From JBEHYA01 sp048498415 (GTDB lineage Bacteria; Pseudomonadota; Alphaproteobacteria; UBA9219; RGZA01): 6,733 nt of DNA. Numbering within the stretch: position 1 is the first letter of the stretch; each line of letters starts with the position of its first letter. The translations under genes were made by a program, and so were the position numbers. Where the stretch lies: assembly GCA_048498415.1 (NCBI GenBank), contig JBEHYA010000098.1, forward strand, positions 1 to 6,733, in the 5' to 3' direction. The notes under the pieces are model-generated. The model saw only the letters and a list, made by a program, of their open reading frames with translations, made no database searches and was not told where the DNA came from. This document shows, piece by piece, positions 1 through 5,788 of this stretch.

Positions 1-38
1 CCCCTCCCCTTGAGGGAGCTTTGCACAAAAAACCATGC

Positions 39-133
39 CGTCATGCCGGCGAAGGCCGGCAACCACGGCAGGCCGCATGACAAAGGCCTTGTTTAATGAC
101 CTATCGTGGATCCCGGCCTTCGCCGGGATGACG
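39..133. repeat. Inner inverted repeat of two 29-base hairpin arms
   Basis: Arm 39-67 and the reverse complement of arm 105-133 agree at 26 of 29 bases. Each arm is itself a hairpin with a 7-bp stem: 44-61 with loop GAAG and 111-128 with loop CTTC. Two of the three differences between arms are at positions that pair with each other: G45-C60 in the first arm is C112-G127 in the second, so the stem is kept. Repeats of this general type (CCGGCGAAGGCCGG cores) are, to my knowledge, frequent between genes in alphaproteobacteria. Confidence 0.75.
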
Positions 134-164
134 CGATGAGACGACGGCAGGACTTTTTGTGCAA

Positions 165-185
165 CCTCTCCCGCAAGGGGAGAGG
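165..185 (-). terminator. Hairpin downstream of the glycosyltransferase gene, possible weak terminator
   Basis: A perfect 8-bp stem (165-172 with 178-185) encloses a 5-base loop. It lies 25 bases after the stop codon of the minus-strand gene at 211-927. Read on the minus strand it is followed by TTGCACAAAAAG and not by a U-tract, so it is not a classical intrinsic terminator. It is also the right-hand end of the nested repeat. A role in RNA 3' end formation or stability is inference. Confidence 0.35.
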
Positions 186-210
186 ATAATACAGAGAGCC
201 TTTTTAAAAG

Positions 211-927
211 TTAGACGGCAGCATTCGCCGCAGCCAGCGCCGCCCGCCATTCATCGGCGTAAGCCACGTCTTTCATATGCTCGAACCACGGGCCGCCGCG
301 CGTATAATGCACGGCGTGCGGGCTAATGGCGGGGTCGCTGTGGCCTTCCAGCCAGTTCCAGCCGAGCGGCAGGGCGCCGATTTCCTCGTCTTTGAGCCAG
401 CAAAACCGGTGCAAATCCCGCCCCGGCACGCTGTTGATGAGTTCGAGGGTCAGCTTTTTGTTCGATGGATGCCGGCAGTTCCATAACATTAAACTCGACC
501 AGTTTTTGCGCGCATATAAAAGCTGCGCCTGATTATCCATCTTCACGCTTTCAACGGGCGCATGCGCATGCTGCACGCACATCACCGCCTTGGTGGGGTC
601 GGCGAGTTCAAATAATTTGGTGATATCATCGCGCCACAAAAAATCGCAGTCGCAGAAGACAGCCCATTCCGTGAAACTTAGGTGCGGCGTCATGAAGCGG
701 GAGATGGCGAATTCCGTGCTCATCGGCGCATCCGAAATCACATCCCACAGCCGGTTGCCGCGCATTTCGGTGGGGCGCGTGTAAAGGCCCTTGGCGCGCA
801 ATTCATCCAGCTTGATCGGCTGAATGGTCAGCGGCACATGGCTTTTATGCGCAGCCGAATAGACGCACACCTTATACGCATCGTCTTCGCGCGGGTCGTA
901 ACCGATGAAAAGGGAATAGCTGGGCAT
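211..927 (-). CDS. Putative GT-A glycosyltransferase, GT8-like
   Basis: This 238-residue soluble protein probably transfers a sugar from a nucleotide donor, perhaps onto a cell-surface glycan. The N-terminus (SLFIGYDPRE, residues 5-14) is the opening strand typical of this family. A DxD-type metal and nucleotide-sugar motif is seen as FCDCDFLW, with D93 and D95. The stretches VMCVQH (115-120), KNWSSLMLWN (141-150) and LPLGWNWL (186-193) match my memory of a widespread proteobacterial glycosyltransferase group. H207 in HYTRGGPWF resembles the C-terminal HxxGxxKPW motif of GT8 enzymes. There is no signal peptide or membrane segment. No Shine-Dalgarno sequence precedes the ATG; the leader is pyrimidine-rich. 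It is divergent from the carbonic anhydrase-like gene, and no other glycan gene is visible. Donor and acceptor are unknown. Confidence 0.8.
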   Translation of the reverse strand: MPSYSLFIGYDPREDDAYKVCVYSAAHKSHVPLTIQPIKLDELRAKGLYTRPTEMRGNRLWDVISDAPMSTEFAISRFMTPHLSFTEWAVFCDCDFLWRDDITKLFELADPTKAVMCVQHAHAPVESVKMDNQAQLLYARKNWSSLMLWNCRHPSNKKLTLELINSVPGRDLHRFCWLKDEEIGALPLGWNWLEGHSDPAISPHAVHYTRGGPWFEHMKDVAYADEWRAALAAANAAV

Positions 928-945
928 GAAAAAAGGGTAGGGGGA

Positions 946-1012
946 ACAGGTTACAGGGTACAGGAAAAAATCTTAAAAAACCCTGTACCCTGCCCACCGT
1001 CCCCTGTAACCT
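946..1012. repeat. Inverted heptamer repeats between divergent genes, forming alternative hairpins
   Basis: The heptamer ACAGGKT runs in tandem as ACAGGTT (946-952), ACAGGGT (953-959) and a partial ACAGG (960-964). Complementary copies follow at 980-992 and 1001-1011. Stem A is 11 bp and perfect (954-964 with 982-992) around an A-rich loop. Stem B is also 11 bp and perfect (948-958 with 1002-1012). Both use 954-958, so they exclude each other. The region fills nearly all of the 91 bases between the two divergent start codons and ends 6 bases before the ATG at 1019. I see no clear promoter boxes or ribosome site within it. Confidence 0.7.
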
Positions 1013-1018
1013 TTCTTT

Positions 1019-1534
1019 ATGCAGCCCATCATCCTTCCCTATAAAGGCATCTGGCCAAAAATCGACCCCACGGCCTTCATTGCGCCGGGTGCCGCGGTGA
1101 TTGGCGATGTGGTGATTGGCCCGGGTAGTTCCGTGTGGTTCGGCTGCGTGGTGCGGGGCGATGTGAACGTCATTCGAATCGGCGCCCGCACCAATGTGCA
1201 GGATGGCACCATCATTCACGTGACCAAAGGCGGGCAGGGCACGCATATCGGCAACGATGTCACCATCGGCCACATGGTCATGCTGCACGACTGCACGCTG
1301 GATGATCACGCCTTCATCGGCATGAAATCGGTCGTGATCGATAAAGCCCGCGTGCAAAGCTTCGGTATGCTGGGCGCGGGCGCACTGCTCACGCAAAACA
1401 AAACCCTGCCCACCGGCCAGTTATGGGTGGGCAGCCCCGCCGCCTATAAACGTGATTTACGCGATGATGAACGCGAAGAAATCGCCGAACGCGCGCGGCA
1501 TTACGCATCGCTGGCAGCAGATTACCGCGTTTAA
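1019..1534 (+). CDS. Gamma-class carbonic anhydrase-like hexapeptide protein
   Basis: The 171-residue protein is a left-handed beta-helix of hexapeptide repeats, visible as repeated I/V-G-x-G/D steps through about residues 17-125, followed by a C-terminal helix rich in E and R. The three zinc ligands of the gamma-carbonic anhydrase family appear as H67 (IIHV), H85 and H90 (IGHMVMLHD). The conserved R47/D49 (VVRGDV) and N59/Q61/D62 (TNVQDGT) are also present. The long acidic loop carrying the proton-shuttle glutamate of archaeal Cam seems absent, as in CamH, YrdA, CaiE and PaaY-type proteins, so real CO2 hydration activity is uncertain. It is probably a cytosolic trimer. The ATG has no Shine-Dalgarno sequence and sits 6 bases after an inverted repeat. 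Its stop overlaps that of the convergent gene. Confidence 0.9.
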   Translation: MQPIILPYKGIWPKIDPTAFIAPGAAVIGDVVIGPGSSVWFGCVVRGDVNVIRIGARTNVQDGTIIHVTKGGQGTHIGNDVTIGHMVMLHDCTLDDHAFIGMKSVVIDKARVQSFGMLGAGALLTQNKTLPTGQLWVGSPAAYKRDLRDDEREEIAERARHYASLAADYRV

Positions 1535-2097
1535 GATTGCAATTTATCCTTTTGATTTGCCGCCGGCGTTGAGCGGGCTGGCCGCGCGGGCTCGCCCACA
1601 CGCGCAAATCCCTGCGTGGCGTTGTAAAGCTCGGCCAAGACCAATATCTGCGTGGGTTTAATGCCCATCCGCCGGCCATAAAAAACTGCCAGAATGGCTT
1701 CCAGGTCAAGCGGCCATAATTTTACCACACCATACGGGCCGCCCAGCCGAAGCGTGTTCTGAATGGTGTGGCGTAACTGCGGCTGAAACCATGACTGACT
1801 GGCAATCGCATCTAAGGCGGGCGGCGGCTGGTTGGCAAAATAACGCCGCAAATCTTCGGCGCGGTCCGCATGTGCGGCAATCTCGCGATCCACATAACGC
1901 GCCAGCACTTCATCCTGCGTTAAATGAGCGGTGGGCGAATTCAATTTCGGGCTGAACAGCGCGCGGAAATAAAAACTATGACCGTTCGTTTCCAATACGC
2001 GAAAATGCTCGCGGATGTTGGCGACGATCGTTGCGCGTTCTTTTTCACCCAGGCCAAAAACGGCATATGCACTTAAATCGGGAGTTTTCTCAGTCAT
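1531..2097 (-). CDS. Hypothetical protein, 188 aa, downstream of phaC
   Basis: I do not recognise this family. The protein appears soluble, with no signal peptide or membrane helix. Residues 15-90 look mostly helical and charged, including an alternating acidic/basic stretch (EVLARYVDREIAAHADRAED). A central aromatic patch contains SWFQPQLRHT (102-111) and LGGPYGVVKLWPLDLEAIL (118-136). Residues 165-188 form a low-complexity tail rich in A, P, R and K that is probably disordered. The codon pattern agrees with its neighbours, which favours a real gene. It lies 67 bases after the phaC stop on the same strand and could be cotranscribed, so a role linked to polyester granules is possible but purely contextual. 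No Shine-Dalgarno sequence precedes the ATG at 2097. Its TAA and that of the convergent gene share TTAA at 1531-1534. Confidence 0.75.
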   Translation of the reverse strand: MTEKTPDLSAYAVFGLGEKERATIVANIREHFRVLETNGHSFYFRALFSPKLNSPTAHLTQDEVLARYVDREIAAHADRAEDLRRYFANQPPPALDAIASQSWFQPQLRHTIQNTLRLGGPYGVVKLWPLDLEAILAVFYGRRMGIKPTQILVLAELYNATQGFARVGEPARPARSTPAANQKDKLQS

Positions 2098-2126
2098 AAT
2101 CAGCTAAAAAATAATAGGTAAGCGGA

Positions 2127-2147
2127 ATGGCTTTAAAATAAAGCCAT
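2127..2147 (-). terminator. Hairpin in the phaC 3' gap, weak terminator or processing site
   Basis: A perfect 8-bp stem (ATGGCTTT 2127-2134 with AAAGCCAT 2140-2147) closes a 5-base loop, 17 bases after the phaC stop as read on the minus strand. No U-run follows immediately; a T-rich stretch comes about 14 bases later. It may cause partial termination or protect the phaC transcript, lowering expression of the 188-residue gene behind it. The stem is seen; the function is inferred. Confidence 0.4.
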
Positions 2148-2164
2148 AATCCCGCGCCGTCCAG

Positions 2165-3982
2165 CTACGACTTCACTTTCACATAACTGCCCGGCGCATC
2201 TTCAATCACCGGGCCGTTTTCGCCGGGTTTGCGCGCGGGCACATTCTCGCCGCTGTGCAGGCGCAGCCATTTTTCCCATTCAATCCACCATGAACCATCA
2301 TGGCCTTTGGCGTGGGAAAGCCACGTCTCGGGGTTTTTGGCCAGACGTTCGTTCGTCCAGTAGCCATATTTATTCGCAGCCGGCGGATTGATCACGCCGG
2401 CGATGTGGCCGGAACCGGAGAGCACAAACTTCACTGGCCCCCGCATAAGCAGCGGCCCCGCATAGGTCGATTTCCACGGCGAGATATGATCTTCGCGGGT
2501 GGAAAGGAAAAAAGCCGGCGTATCGACCTGCGATAAATCAATCGGCGTATCATTGATTTGTGTGGCATCCACCTTCACCAGATTATTTTTCTGGTACATC
2601 TCGCGCAAATAAAAGCTGTGCATGGCGGCGGGCATGCGCGTGCTGTCGGAATTCCAGTAGAGCAGATCGAACGGGAAGGGCTCTTTGCCCAGCAGATAAT
2701 TATTCACGACAAACGACCAGATCAGATCATTGGCGCGCAATAAATTGAACGTTGTGGCCATGCTGGAAGCATCCAGATAGCCCTGCACCTTCATGCGTTC
2801 TTCCAGCGCGCTTAATTGGTCGTCGTCGATGAAAATCGAAAGCTCGCCCGCTTCGCGGAAATCCAGCATCGTCACTAAATAGGTGGCGCTGCTCACAATC
2901 GGCAAACGAATACGGTCGCGGTCGTTCTTGGCCAAATATGCCAGCATGGTGGCCAGCAGCGTGCCGCCCAGACAGTAGCCGACGATATTCACGAAATTCT
3001 CGCCCGTGATCTTCTCCATCTCCGCCATCGCGGCCATGGGACCTTCGCGCATGTAATCAGCGAAGGAGATATGCGCCAGCTTTTCATCCGGGTTCACCCA
3101 CGAAATCATGAACACCGTGTAGCCCTGCTGCAAAAGGAACCGCACAAATGATTTCTTCTCGCCTAAATCCAGAATGTAATATTTGTTGATCCACGGCGGA
3201 ATGATGAGAAGCGGCGTTTTATGGGCCGTTTCCGTCATTGGTGCATATTGAATAAGCTGCATCAGCTCGTTCTGGTACACCACTTTACCCGGCGTGGTGG
3301 CGATATTGCGGCCAACCTCAAACGCCTTTTCATCTGTCATGGCGATTTTTAAAGCGCCATTGCCGCGTTCCATATCGGCCAATAAATTTTCCAGACCCTT
3401 CACTAAATTATCGCCGCCGGTCTCGATGGTTTTGCGCAAGACTTCCGGGTTGGTGAGGGCAAAGTTGCTGGGGGACATCGCATCCACGAACTGGCGCGTA
3501 TAAAAATCGACCTTCTTGGCGGTGGCTTCATCCAGCCCTTCGGTGCTGCGCACCGTATCCTGCAGCCAGCGGGCGCTCAGCAGATACGACTGTTTGATAT
3601 AATCAAACAGCGCGCTTTCACTCCACGCCTTGTCCTGAAAGCGTTTATCGGTCGTGGTAGTTGAAATCACGGGCGCGGCTTCCGGGTCACCCATAAAGCG
3701 CCGCGCGGTGCTTTGCCACAGGTTCATGTAGTCCTGCCACAGCGTCATGCCGGCTTCCATCATGCGCTGGGGCTGGTTCATCCACGCCTGCGTCATTTCC
3801 ATGAAAGCTTTGGCAATAGCGCCGTTCTCCGCCATCGACATATTATTCTGGCCAGCCTCTTGCCGCGCCAGAAATTCCTGCATCACTTTCTGGCTCTGGG
3901 CGCTGATTTGCAGCATGGCCTGCGTGAGCGCCACGGGGTCGGGCGCCCGCGCGGCTTTCGGGTTTTTCGGGCTATCATCCAT
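2165..3982 (-). CDS. phaC: Class I poly(R)-hydroxyalkanoate synthase PhaC
   Basis: PhaC polymerises (R)-3-hydroxyacyl-CoA, usually 3-hydroxybutyryl-CoA, into polyester at the surface of cytoplasmic granules, releasing CoA. The 605-residue length is normal for class I enzymes, which work without a PhaE or PhaR subunit. Residues 1-100 are a Met/Gln-rich helical N-terminus, about 105-275 the PhaC N domain, and the rest an alpha/beta-hydrolase core. The lipase-like box GYCLGG carries the nucleophile C337. D498 (STREDHISPW) and H526 (GSGHIAGV) complete the triad, with spacings of 161 and 28 residues, equal to C319/D480/H508 of the Cupriavidus necator enzyme. W443 matches the conserved W425 there. 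The gene appears intact. No phasin, phaA, phaB or phaR lies in the window. It is divergent from the lipoprotein-hom pair, and no clear ribosome site is seen before the ATG. Confidence 0.97.
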   Translation of the reverse strand: MDDSPKNPKAARAPDPVALTQAMLQISAQSQKVMQEFLARQEAGQNNMSMAENGAIAKAFMEMTQAWMNQPQRMMEAGMTLWQDYMNLWQSTARRFMGDPEAAPVISTTTTDKRFQDKAWSESALFDYIKQSYLLSARWLQDTVRSTEGLDEATAKKVDFYTRQFVDAMSPSNFALTNPEVLRKTIETGGDNLVKGLENLLADMERGNGALKIAMTDEKAFEVGRNIATTPGKVVYQNELMQLIQYAPMTETAHKTPLLIIPPWINKYYILDLGEKKSFVRFLLQQGYTVFMISWVNPDEKLAHISFADYMREGPMAAMAEMEKITGENFVNIVGYCLGGTLLATMLAYLAKNDRDRIRLPIVSSATYLVTMLDFREAGELSIFIDDDQLSALEERMKVQGYLDASSMATTFNLLRANDLIWSFVVNNYLLGKEPFPFDLLYWNSDSTRMPAAMHSFYLREMYQKNNLVKVDATQINDTPIDLSQVDTPAFFLSTREDHISPWKSTYAGPLLMRGPVKFVLSGSGHIAGVINPPAANKYGYWTNERLAKNPETWLSHAKGHDGSWWIEWEKWLRLHSGENVPARKPGENGPVIEDAPGSYVKVKS

Positions 3983-4049
3983 GAGCCAAAATCCGATTTC
4001 GCGCTTGCATAGGGTGCTGGGGGGTCATTAACATCATCACTTCCATATT
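3983..4049. promoter_or_regulatory. Divergent intergenic region phaC / lipoprotein-hom, no strong promoter boxes
   Basis: These 67 bases must hold the promoters for phaC (leftward) and, unless transcription starts elsewhere, for the lipoprotein and hom (rightward). The best rightward candidate is TTGCAT at 4005-4010 and TAACAT at 4029-4034 with an 18-base spacer. That is a poor match to a sigma-70 promoter, with 3 and 4 of 6 consensus bases. A run of seven G lies at 4019-4024 and adjoining bases. No operator-like palindrome is apparent. Confidence 0.25.
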
Positions 4050-4415
4050 GTGCCAATAACCAGAAGCAAAAACAACGTGCCGCGCATCCTTAGATTCACC
4101 GCCATTCTTTTCGCCCTCAGTCTATCGGGCTGCGCCGATACCGAATGGCCGCACTGGATCACGGGTGAGCCCACACGCGAAGAATTAAACGCCTATAAGG
4201 GCCCCATCGAAATGCCGGCAATTGATGTTGCTGATAAACGCATCCCCAACCTGGCCGAAGTGCCGCCTTCGCCAAAAATTCTGATGAAGAAAAAAGAAGA
4301 AGTCGCGTTACGCAAAGCCATGAAGCAGGACAACGAAAACGGCAATGCTGAATCAGATGCCTACGCCCAATCCCTCGCGGCCCAGCCCGCGCCCCAACCG
4401 GTGAAGAAAAAATGA
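4050..4415 (+). CDS. Small proline/lysine-rich lipoprotein upstream of hom
   Basis: This is a 121-residue protein with a bacterial lipoprotein signal: basic N-region (residues 5-15), hydrophobic stretch (16-25), and lipobox L25-S-G-C28. C28 is the predicted lipidation and cleavage site. The mature part is short, hydrophilic and probably unstructured, with a lysine-rich helix (about 79-93) and an Ala/Pro/Gln tail ending in three lysines. The start is GTG at 4050 and no ribosome site precedes it. A second in-frame GTG at 4077 lies 10 bases after AGAAG and would give a 19-residue signal of more usual length, so the true start may be there. The TGA stop overlaps the hom ATG as ATGA, implying translational coupling. 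It resembles annotated small alphaproteobacterial lipoproteins in layout only; its function is unknown. Confidence 0.75.
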   Translation: MPITRSKNNVPRILRFTAILFALSLSGCADTEWPHWITGEPTREELNAYKGPIEMPAIDVADKRIPNLAEVPPSPKILMKKKEEVALRKAMKQDNENGNAESDAYAQSLAAQPAPQPVKKK

Positions 4416-5452
4416 GCGCTGAATTCCGCATTGCTTTAGCCGGCCTTGGCACCGTTGGCGGTGAAGTCACCAAACTCATCGGCGCCGATGCCGCGCATTT
4501 AACCGCACGTGCCGGCAGGCCCGTCAAACTCGCCGCTGTCAGCGCCCGCACCAAAGCAAAAGCCCGCGCCAGCACGATAACCGCGCCATGGGTGGATGAT
4601 CCCGTCAAACTCGCCGGCATGGATGTTGAAGCCGTGGTGGAGCTGATTGGCGGCGCCGACGGCGCGGCGTTTGAACTTGCCAAAGCCACATTAAAAGCCG
4701 GCAAAGCCTTCATCACCGCCAACAAGGCGCTGCTCGCCAAGCACGGCGTGGAACTTGCCCAGCTTTCCAAAGCCCACAATGCCCCGCTTTATTTTGAAGC
4801 GGCGGTGGCGGGCGGTATTCCCGCCATCAAAACCCTGCGCGAAGCTTTGGCCGGCAACCGTATCGATGAAGTCTCCGGCATTCTGAACGGCACCTGCAAC
4901 TACATCCTCACTACCATGCGTGAAACCGGCCGCGCGTTTGCCGATATTCTGGTCGATGCGCAAAAGCTGGGCTATGCCGAGGCCGACCCCTCGTTTGATG
5001 TGGATGGCACCGATACCGGCCATAAACTGGCTATTCTGGCATCGCTGGCATTCGGCGCGCCGGTAGACCTGAATAGCATGGCCATTGAAGGCATCCGCAA
5101 TATTACCCCCGTCGATATTCAATTTGCCGATGAACTCGGCTACCGCATCAAATTGCTGGGTCAAGCCAAACACACCGCCAAAGGCGTCATGCAGCGGGTG
5201 AGCCCCTATATGGTGCCGCTCAGTTCAACACTCGCGCATGTCGATGGCGTGATGAACGCCGTATTCGTGCATGGCTCGTCGGTCGGCAACCTTACGCTCA
5301 CCGGCCGCGGGGCAGGGGGTGGGCCGACAGCTTCCGCCGTGCTTGGCGATATCATCGATTGCGCATCAAACCGCCGCAGCGCCGCATTTGGTTTAGATGC
5401 CGCTGCACTCAAGCCGCTGCCGACCCAGTCTGCCGGCGCGGCGGGCGCGTGA
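4412..5452 (+). CDS. hom: Homoserine dehydrogenase, truncated before the ACT domain
   Basis: Hom reduces L-aspartate 4-semialdehyde to L-homoserine with NAD(P)H, at the branch to threonine and methionine, in the cytosol. The N-terminal Rossmann fold shows GLGTVG (11-16). K105 lies in TANKALLA. The family signature runs from A183 to K205 and contains E190, D201 and K205, whose spacing equals E208/D219/K223 of the yeast enzyme. NGTCNYI (159-165) and GRGAGGGPTASAV (298-310) are also typical. Bacterial Hom of this type is about 430 residues with a C-terminal ACT domain that senses threonine. Here the protein ends at residue 346, right where that domain should start. The stop codon lies at an apparent sequence junction, so this is probably a broken gene and not a natural short form. 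Translation is probably coupled to the lipoprotein by ATGA overlap. Confidence 0.93.
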   Translation: MSAEFRIALAGLGTVGGEVTKLIGADAAHLTARAGRPVKLAAVSARTKAKARASTITAPWVDDPVKLAGMDVEAVVELIGGADGAAFELAKATLKAGKAFITANKALLAKHGVELAQLSKAHNAPLYFEAAVAGGIPAIKTLREALAGNRIDEVSGILNGTCNYILTTMRETGRAFADILVDAQKLGYAEADPSFDVDGTDTGHKLAILASLAFGAPVDLNSMAIEGIRNITPVDIQFADELGYRIKLLGQAKHTAKGVMQRVSPYMVPLSSTLAHVDGVMNAVFVHGSSVGNLTLTGRGAGGGPTASAVLGDIIDCASNRRSAAFGLDAAALKPLPTQSAGAAGA

Positions 5453-5460
5453 TAGTAGAG
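5440..5460. other. Probable breakpoint between two unrelated sequences
   Basis: To the left, the plus strand encodes hom in GC-rich codons. To the right, the minus strand encodes the start of a P-loop protein in mixed codons. Both proteins lose their family resemblance at the same place: hom after residue about 345, and the minus-strand protein after residue 79 (5449-5451). Codon style in the minus frame changes at once from mixed to GC-rich. The likely point is 5446-5455. Whether it is an assembly chimera or a real rearrangement cannot be told from sequence alone. Confidence 0.75.
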
Positions 5461-5685
5461 ATTGTGACGCTGATTCGCCTCACTAATCGTTTTGCTGAGA
5501 GATAGAATGCTCTGATATTCCTGATCACTCAGCTCGTCTGGGTAATGAAGGATGGTGTTGGGAACTTTCCAATGGGCGTGAACGCTGCCAAGATCGATCT
5601 TGTGAACATCGTGCATCCATTGATGAATGGCTCGACCCAACGTGTTTGCTCCTACATATTCACAACCGATAAGTAAAAGTCGCAT
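5449..5685 (-). pseudogene. N-terminal fragment of a P-loop kinase-like protein, 3' part lost at junction
   Basis: About 79 residues are genuine. They begin MRLLLIGCEYVGANTLGRAI, a hydrophobic strand followed by a Walker A-like loop (G7-C-E-Y-V-G12-A-N-T15). The usual lysine before T15 is replaced by asparagine (N14). From memory this resembles a family of hypothetical P-loop proteins with GCEYxGTTTL starts, likely kinases related to thymidylate kinase or sulfotransferases, of 200 or more residues; that family also appears to lack the lysine. The segment DHWK-like AHWKVP (37-42) and the YYH end (77-79) fit this. The frame stays open leftward to 5206, but that part is antisense of hom and not protein of this family. 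A GGAGG ribosome site precedes the ATG. The next gene upstream on this strand ends 103 bases away. Confidence 0.6.
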
Positions 5686-5788
5686 GACCCTCCAGTGTCC
5701 TGTCTTTGATTTAGTAGTTCGTCTTACTTGTCCTGCATGTAAAAGCGAGATTCAGCCGCAAATCTGTTGCTGCAAGGCACCTAGCTTC
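5686..5788. other. 103-base spacer between the two right-hand minus-strand genes
   Basis: Apart from the ribosome site at its left end, I see no convincing terminator, promoter or RNA structure here. A short CPACK/CCC-containing plus-strand reading frame crosses it but overlaps both neighbours and lacks support. The genes could be cotranscribed leftward. Confidence 0.4.
5689..5693 (-). promoter_or_regulatory. Strong Shine-Dalgarno sequence of the P-loop gene
   Basis: The minus strand reads GGAGGGTC immediately before the ATG at 5685, leaving only 3 bases between GGAGG and the start. This fixes the start of the fragment. It contrasts with the genes left of the junction, none of which has a GGAGG-type site. 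Confidence 0.6.

Larger units (their letters stand above)
1..185. repeat. Nested palindromic intergenic repeat (MITE- or REP-like)
   Basis: The ends form an imperfect inverted repeat, about 1-31 against 154-185. It includes a perfect 11-base match (TTGCACAAAAA at 21-31, its complement at 154-164) and a 9-base match (CTCCCCTTG at 4-12, its complement at 174-182). Inside is a second inverted repeat, 39-67 against 105-133. An 8-base palindrome AAGGCCTT lies near the centre (83-90). No open reading frame of note is present. The layout suggests a non-autonomous mobile repeat or a REP-type cluster at the 3' side of the glycosyltransferase gene. Mobility is inference: no flanking target duplication can be seen because the element reaches the window edge. 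Confidence 0.7.

Noticed and set aside
39..133. tRNA or other known structured RNA gene
   Set aside because: The hairpins do not form a cloverleaf and there is no T-loop or anticodon arrangement. The two arms are near copies of one palindrome.
1..185. CRISPR array or complete insertion sequence
   Set aside because: There are no regularly spaced direct repeats and no transposase frame. The repeats are inverted and nested.
872..1396. Minus-strand 174-residue His/Asp-rich frame
   Set aside because: It is antisense to the carbonic anhydrase-like gene; the histidines reflect antisense reading of Val/Met codons. It has no family resemblance.
2165..3982. Several plus-strand frames opposite phaC (for example 2300-2536 and 3713-4012)
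   Set aside because: All are antisense shadows of an intact phaC and have no recognisable domains.
4159..4779. Minus-strand 206-residue frame across the lipoprotein and hom
   Set aside because: Low-complexity Ser/Ala/Pro composition, antisense to two well-supported coding regions.
5206..5448. Minus-strand continuation of the P-loop frame
   Set aside because: It is exactly antisense to the conserved C-terminal half of the hom catalytic domain, and its residues are the Pro/Ala/Arg mix typical of antisense GC-rich frames. It is open by chance.
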